Source: Alkaliphilus sp.
Lineage (GTDB): Bacteria; Bacillota; Clostridia; Peptostreptococcales; Thermotaleaceae
Length of the DNA: 5,660 bases
Assembly (NCBI GenBank): GCA_018335765.1
Contig: JAGXRU010000060.1
Coordinates: 1-5,660 of the forward strand
Reading direction: 5' to 3'
Shown one piece after another: positions 4,691 to 5,660 of the stretch (positions are counted from its first letter, which is position 1; every line of letters begins with the position of its first letter). Position numbers and translations under genes: made by a program. The notes beneath the pieces were generated by a model, which was not told where the DNA came from, did no database searches, and saw only the letters and a list, made by a program, of their open reading frames with translations.

Positions 4691-5443
4691 ATGGAAAAAG
4701 TAGTAGCGGTTAGTAATTTGTCCTTTGGCTATGATCAGGAATTGGTTTTAAAAGATATAAATTTAGAAATCTTTAAAGGAGATTATCTAGGGATCGTTGG
4801 ACCTAATGGTTCTGCCAAAAGCACCCTTATAAAACTATTGATCAAAAACCTAAAGCCTAATAATGGAACCATTAAACTATTTGGTGAAGCCATTGAGAAT
4901 TTCAAAGAATGGGGAAAAATCGGTTATGTGGCACAAAAGGCAACTGCTTTTAATACGAGTTTTCCGGCGACGGTGGAAGAAATGGTCGGAGTTAATTTGT
5001 TTTCCTCTATAGGATTGTTCAAACCTATCAAGAGAAAGCATATGGATAAGGTTTATGAAGCGCTTTCTATAGTAGGAATGCAGGATTTATCAAAAAGGCT
5101 TATAGGTAATCTTTCCGGAGGACAGCAACAAAAAGTTTTTATTGCCAGAACATTGGTCAGTTCACCAGAGCTAATTTTTCTTGACGAACCCACCGTAGGG
5201 ATAGACTTAAAATCTCAAGGAGAATTTTATCAGTTGATGAAAAAGCTTAATCAAGAATTGAACATGACCATAGTCATGGTGTCCCATGATATAGGCGCTG
5301 TCACAGAAAATGTAAACAAGGTGGCATGTATGGGAAATAAAACCCTTATAGAGCATCAACAGTGCTGCAACATACCATTTAGTGAGATTTTAACACAATT
5401 CTATGGCGACAAGATGAAGCTTTTGGTTCATCATCACCATTAA
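4691..5443 (+). CDS. znuC: Zinc-type metal ABC transporter, ATP-binding protein (ZnuC/AdcC-like)
   Basis: This encodes 250 aa, an ordinary length for the family. It powers metal uptake from the cytoplasmic face. Motifs in order are Walker A GPNGSAKST (37-45, Lys43), Q-loop Gln82, signature LSGGQQ (141-146), Walker B LIFLDEP (161-167, catalytic Glu166), D-loop GID (170-172) and H-loop His199 in VSHD. Walker A has Ala42 where the textbook motif has Gly before Lys. From memory, related zinc ATPases such as AdcC also vary at these positions, so it is probably active. The C-terminus has a Cys225-Cys226 pair and ends LLVHHHH; a His-rich tail is common in zinc transporter ATPases. The ATG follows the receptor stop by 3 bp, with GGGAG (4679-4683) inside the end of that gene as ribosome site, so the two are cotranscribed. 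Two stop codons (TAA, TAG) end the gene in tandem. Confidence 0.92.
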   Translation: MEKVVAVSNLSFGYDQELVLKDINLEIFKGDYLGIVGPNGSAKSTLIKLLIKNLKPNNGTIKLFGEAIENFKEWGKIGYVAQKATAFNTSFPATVEEMVGVNLFSSIGLFKPIKRKHMDKVYEALSIVGMQDLSKRLIGNLSGGQQQKVFIARTLVSSPELIFLDEPTVGIDLKSQGEFYQLMKKLNQELNMTIVMVSHDIGAVTENVNKVACMGNKTLIEHQQCCNIPFSEILTQFYGDKMKLLVHHHH

Positions 5444-5467
5444 TAGACGGTAAATGGTGATGATGAA
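5427..5467 (+). promoter_or_regulatory. 15-bp hairpin spanning the ATPase His-tail codons and stop codon
   Basis: TTCATCATCACCATT (5427-5441) pairs perfectly with AATGGTGATGATGAA (5453-5467) around an 11-nt loop holding the rest of the TAA and the TAG. The 5' arm encodes the terminal His tetrad. The following sequence (TAACTTGTTGCTTTTC) is only moderately T-rich. It may be a partial terminator or an mRNA processing or stability element that lowers permease expression relative to the receptor and ATPase; the permease gene still follows 63 bp later with its own ribosome site. Confidence 0.6.
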
Positions 5468-5530
5468 TAACTTGTTGCTTTTCAAGTACCTCTTACTGCT
5501 TATTAATTTTATTAAAAGGGAGTACAAGCT

Positions 5531-5660
5531 ATGTTTGAAATACTTCAATACGGATTTATGCAACGGGCACTCGCGGCGGGAATGATCGTGGGGGTACTAT
5601 GCCCTCTCATAGGAATATTCATTGTCCTAAGGAGAATGTCCTTGATTGGTGATAGCTTGT
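5531..5660 (+). CDS. znuB: Zinc-type metal ABC transporter, permease (ZnuB/AdcB-like), N-terminal part only
   Basis: The frame is open from the ATG at 5531 to the right edge (43 codons) and continues beyond the window. AAGGGAG (5516-5522) lies 8 nt before the ATG. The start MFEILQYGFMQRALAAG, then the first membrane segment GVLCPLIGIFIVLRR and SLIGDSL, are the characteristic opening of the ABC-3 permease family (PF00950), which forms the channel for zinc or manganese. The position after the receptor and ATPase genes completes a standard uptake operon. An 87-bp gap with a hairpin separates it from the ATPase stop. Confidence 0.9.
   Translation, partial: MFEILQYGFMQRALAAGMIVGVLCPLIGIFIVLRRMSLIGDSL

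Noticed and set aside
5429..5440. Terminal HHHH of the ATPase as an engineered His tag
   Set aside because: Only four His, with natural flanking sequence; His-rich tails are common in zinc transporter ATPases.

Overview
The window looks like a chromosomal stretch from a low-GC, spore-former-type Firmicute, most likely a member of the Clostridia. The evidence is the AT-rich sequence, strong purine-rich Shine-Dalgarno sites before almost every gene, a Firmicute-style CsoR with its operator, a secreted protein with a stalk domain (copper amine oxidase N-terminal type), and a Gram-positive-type lipoprotein metal receptor. No species can be named from the sequence alone.

Layout. (1) Positions 1-87 hold the N-terminal part of an unidentified gene on the minus strand that runs off the left edge. 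(2) Positions 88-335 are a divergent intergenic region with a 23-bp tandem repeat (three full copies plus a partial one, 205-286) just upstream of a TATAAT box. (3) Positions 336-1043 encode a secreted stalk-domain protein, probably with a YusW-like C-terminal domain, closed by a strong hairpin terminator (1074-1130). (4) A near-consensus sigma-A promoter (1163-1191) overlaps a CsoR-type operator (1196-1212). After a leader of about 160 nt with a hairpin come csoR (1358-1699) and a 568-aa metal-handling membrane protein (1799-3505). (5) A weak hairpin at 3503-3526 is followed by a zinc-type ABC uptake operon: receptor lipoprotein (3707-4687), ATPase (4691-5443) and the start of the permease (5531 to the right edge).

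How they may work together. CsoR is a Cu(I)-sensing repressor with the Cys-His-Cys ligand set intact (C59, H84, C88). The operator at its own transcription start implies copper-induced expression. The gene behind it is not the usual CopA ATPase or CopZ chaperone. It is one polypeptide joining a cytoplasmic HMA metal-binding domain, a TauE/SafE-like (DsbD_2/UreH-like) membrane core with conserved Cys residues, and two extracellular cupredoxin-like domains in which Cys and Met take the expected metal-ligand places. The predicted seven membrane segments and the positive-inside loops put HMA inside and the cupredoxin-like domains outside. It is therefore a candidate for moving copper (or electrons/thiols) across the membrane under copper control. 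The zinc/manganese-type uptake genes downstream are probably a separate unit, though partial readthrough past the weak hairpin would couple them.

The most interesting items are the CsoR-controlled HMA-TauE-cupredoxin fusion, its duplicated non-canonical cupredoxin-like domain, and the unexplained tandem repeat array at 205-286.
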